42,852 nucleotides of DNA from Actinomycetota bacterium (lineage in GTDB: Bacteria; Actinomycetota; Actinomycetes; S36-B12). The notes beneath the pieces were generated by a model that did no database searches, was not told where the DNA came from, and saw only the letters and a program-made list of their open reading frames with translations. Positions 42,031 through 42,852 of the stretch are shown here, piece by piece. Every line of letters begins with the position of its first letter. The stretch's first letter is position 1. A program made the position numbers and the translations under genes. The stretch covers positions 1 to 42,852 of the forward strand of contig JAUXRN010000065.1 of NCBI GenBank assembly GCA_030681835.1, in the 5' to 3' direction.

Positions 42031-42852
42031 TCAGTTGGCCTCGTCGAGCAGGCCCGACGCGATCGCGTCCTCGAGGGCCGGGCGCCAGTCCCGCATCGGC
42101 GCCATGCCCGCATCGGCCCACCGCGCATGGCCGAGCACGGAGTACGACGGGCGAGGCGCGGGAAGGACGTACTCGGCAGAGGTCGTCCGGAGCACCCGCT
42201 CCGGGTCGGCCCCCAGGAGCTCGAAGACGGCCTGCGCCAGCCCGAACCACGTCGTCTCGCCCGAGTTGGTGCCGTGGTAGGTGCCAGCCGGTGGTCGGCG
42301 CTCCGTCAGGCGCAGGATCTGCGCAGCGAGGTCCCGCGAATAGGTCGGCTGCCCGCGCTGGTCGTCCACGACCGACACCGTCTCGCGCTCCTTCTCCGCC
42401 CTGGCCATGGTCTTGACGAAGTTCTTGCCGTGTCGACCGTAGAGCCAGGCTGTCCGGACCACGTAGTGGCTCTCCGGCAGGAGCTCACGCACCACCAGCT
42501 CGCCGGCCAGCTTGGTCCGCCCGTACGCCGAAGCCGGACCCGGTGCCGCGACCTCGGCATACGGGGTAGACGCGTGCCCATCGAAGACGTAGTCCGTCGA
42601 CACCTGCACCAGCCAGGCGCCGGCCTTGCGACACTCGAGCGCGATGATCTCCGGGCCGAGGCCATTCACGCGCAGCGCCGCGGCCTCGTCCTGCTCCGCG
42701 GCATCGACGGCAGTCCAGGCCGCGCAGTTGATCACGAGGTCGGGGTCGAAGCCGCCGAGGACCAGCTCGACGGACTGCGGATCCGTGATGTCGATGTCCG
42801 GCAGGTCCAGGCCCAGGACGGCCGAGCCGCTGCGGGCGTCGAGCAGCTCGAC
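42031..42852 (-). CDS. rmlD: dTDP-4-dehydrorhamnose reductase, 3' part (5' truncated)
   Basis: The frame is open to the window edge; 273 residues are visible and the N-terminal NADPH-binding GxxGxxG is missing, so the gene starts beyond the window. The RmlD reductase signature is clear: LVINCAAWTAVDAAEQD, VQVSTDYVFDG, catalytic Y-x-x-x-K in SAYGRTKLAGE, VRTAWLYGRHGKNFV and PTYSRDLAAQ. It catalyses the last step of dTDP-L-rhamnose synthesis for cell-wall polysaccharide. It probably marks the start of a rhamnose/polysaccharide locus continuing to the right, which fits the FkbM methyltransferase nearby. Confidence 0.93.
   Translation of the reverse strand, partial: VELLDARSGSAVLGLDLPDIDITDPQSVELVLGGFDPDLVINCAAWTAVDAAEQDEAAALRVNGLGPEIIALECRKAGAWLVQVSTDYVFDGHASTPYAEVAAPGPASAYGRTKLAGELVVRELLPESHYVVRTAWLYGRHGKNFVKTMARAEKERETVSVVDDQRGQPTYSRDLAAQILRLTERRPPAGTYHGTNSGETTWFGLAQAVFELLGADPERVLRTTSAEYVLPAPRPSYSVLGHARWADAGMAPMRDWRPALEDAIASGLLDEAN

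Overview
The window is a gene-dense, very GC-rich stretch of an actinobacterial (Actinomycetota) chromosome. The evidence is frequent GTG starts and GTGA/ATGA start-stop overlaps, many genes preceded by a TAnnnT box only 6-7 nt before the start codon (leaderless mRNAs), an F420-type luciferase-like oxidoreductase, an ECF42 sigma factor, a srsABC-like type III polyketide operon, and a c-di-AMP (ydaO/yuaA) riboswitch in front of an NlpC/P60 cell-wall hydrolase. The genus cannot be named from sequence alone. I see no phage, insertion sequence, CRISPR array or replication origin. One toxin-antitoxin pair is the only recognisable accessory module.

Layout. 1-579: 3' end of a septum-formation-like secreted or membrane protein. 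599-4589 (-): NDH-2, an aldo/keto reductase and an ABC-F ATPase. 4666-5706 (+): FkbM-like methyltransferase, sharing a CTAG with the stop of the next gene. 5703-8940 (-): ECF42 sigma factor with its YciI partner, then an F420-reductase-like / luciferase-like pair coupled by GTGA. 8998-11631 (+): type III PKS, ICMT-like methyltransferase and FAD monooxygenase, the srsABC arrangement for phenolic lipids. 11639-14801: a small conserved protein (+) and three exported proteins (-). 14931-15698: tRNA-Arg(ACG), a Tat-exported Rieske protein and tRNA-Ser(GCT). 15699-18479 (+): ROK kinase-like protein, EamA transporter, zinc alcohol dehydrogenase. 18465-20600 (-): YihY-like protein, a dimethylargininase/arginine-deiminase-family enzyme and a CrtO-like small membrane acyltransferase. 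20634-24525 (-): tRNA-Ser(TGA), a membrane-anchored protein, an oligosaccharide flippase and TrpB2. 24776-25642 (+): riboswitch and NlpC/P60. 25656-27658 (-): histidine kinase and OmpR-type regulator. 27777-30620 (+), divergent: low-complexity membrane protein, ApbE flavin transferase, ferric-reductase-like haem membrane protein and an acidic PepSY protein, probably the regulon of that two-component system. 30688-34922 (+): divergent MoeA paralogue, TauE/SafE transporter, RCK potassium channel, quinone oxidoreductase. 34912-36438 (-): GNAT and SET-domain proteins. 36530-40421 (+): SerS, HAD phosphatase and a secreted glycoside hydrolase in overlapping frames. 40428-41953: FkbM methyltransferase (-) and a MazEF-like module (+). 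42031-end (-): dTDP-4-dehydrorhamnose reductase, probably the edge of a polysaccharide locus.

The most unusual features are: (i) two copies of a 65-bp stem-loop (arms 23, loop 19 in both) that bracket the FkbM/MazEF segment at convergent gene ends; (ii) an ApbE/ferric-reductase/PepSY/two-component locus with no recognisable FMN-binding substrate domain; (iii) a consistent leaderless promoter signature, including one promoter with the toxin-antitoxin operator placed between its -35 and -10; (iv) a MoeA paralogue that has lost its signature motifs.
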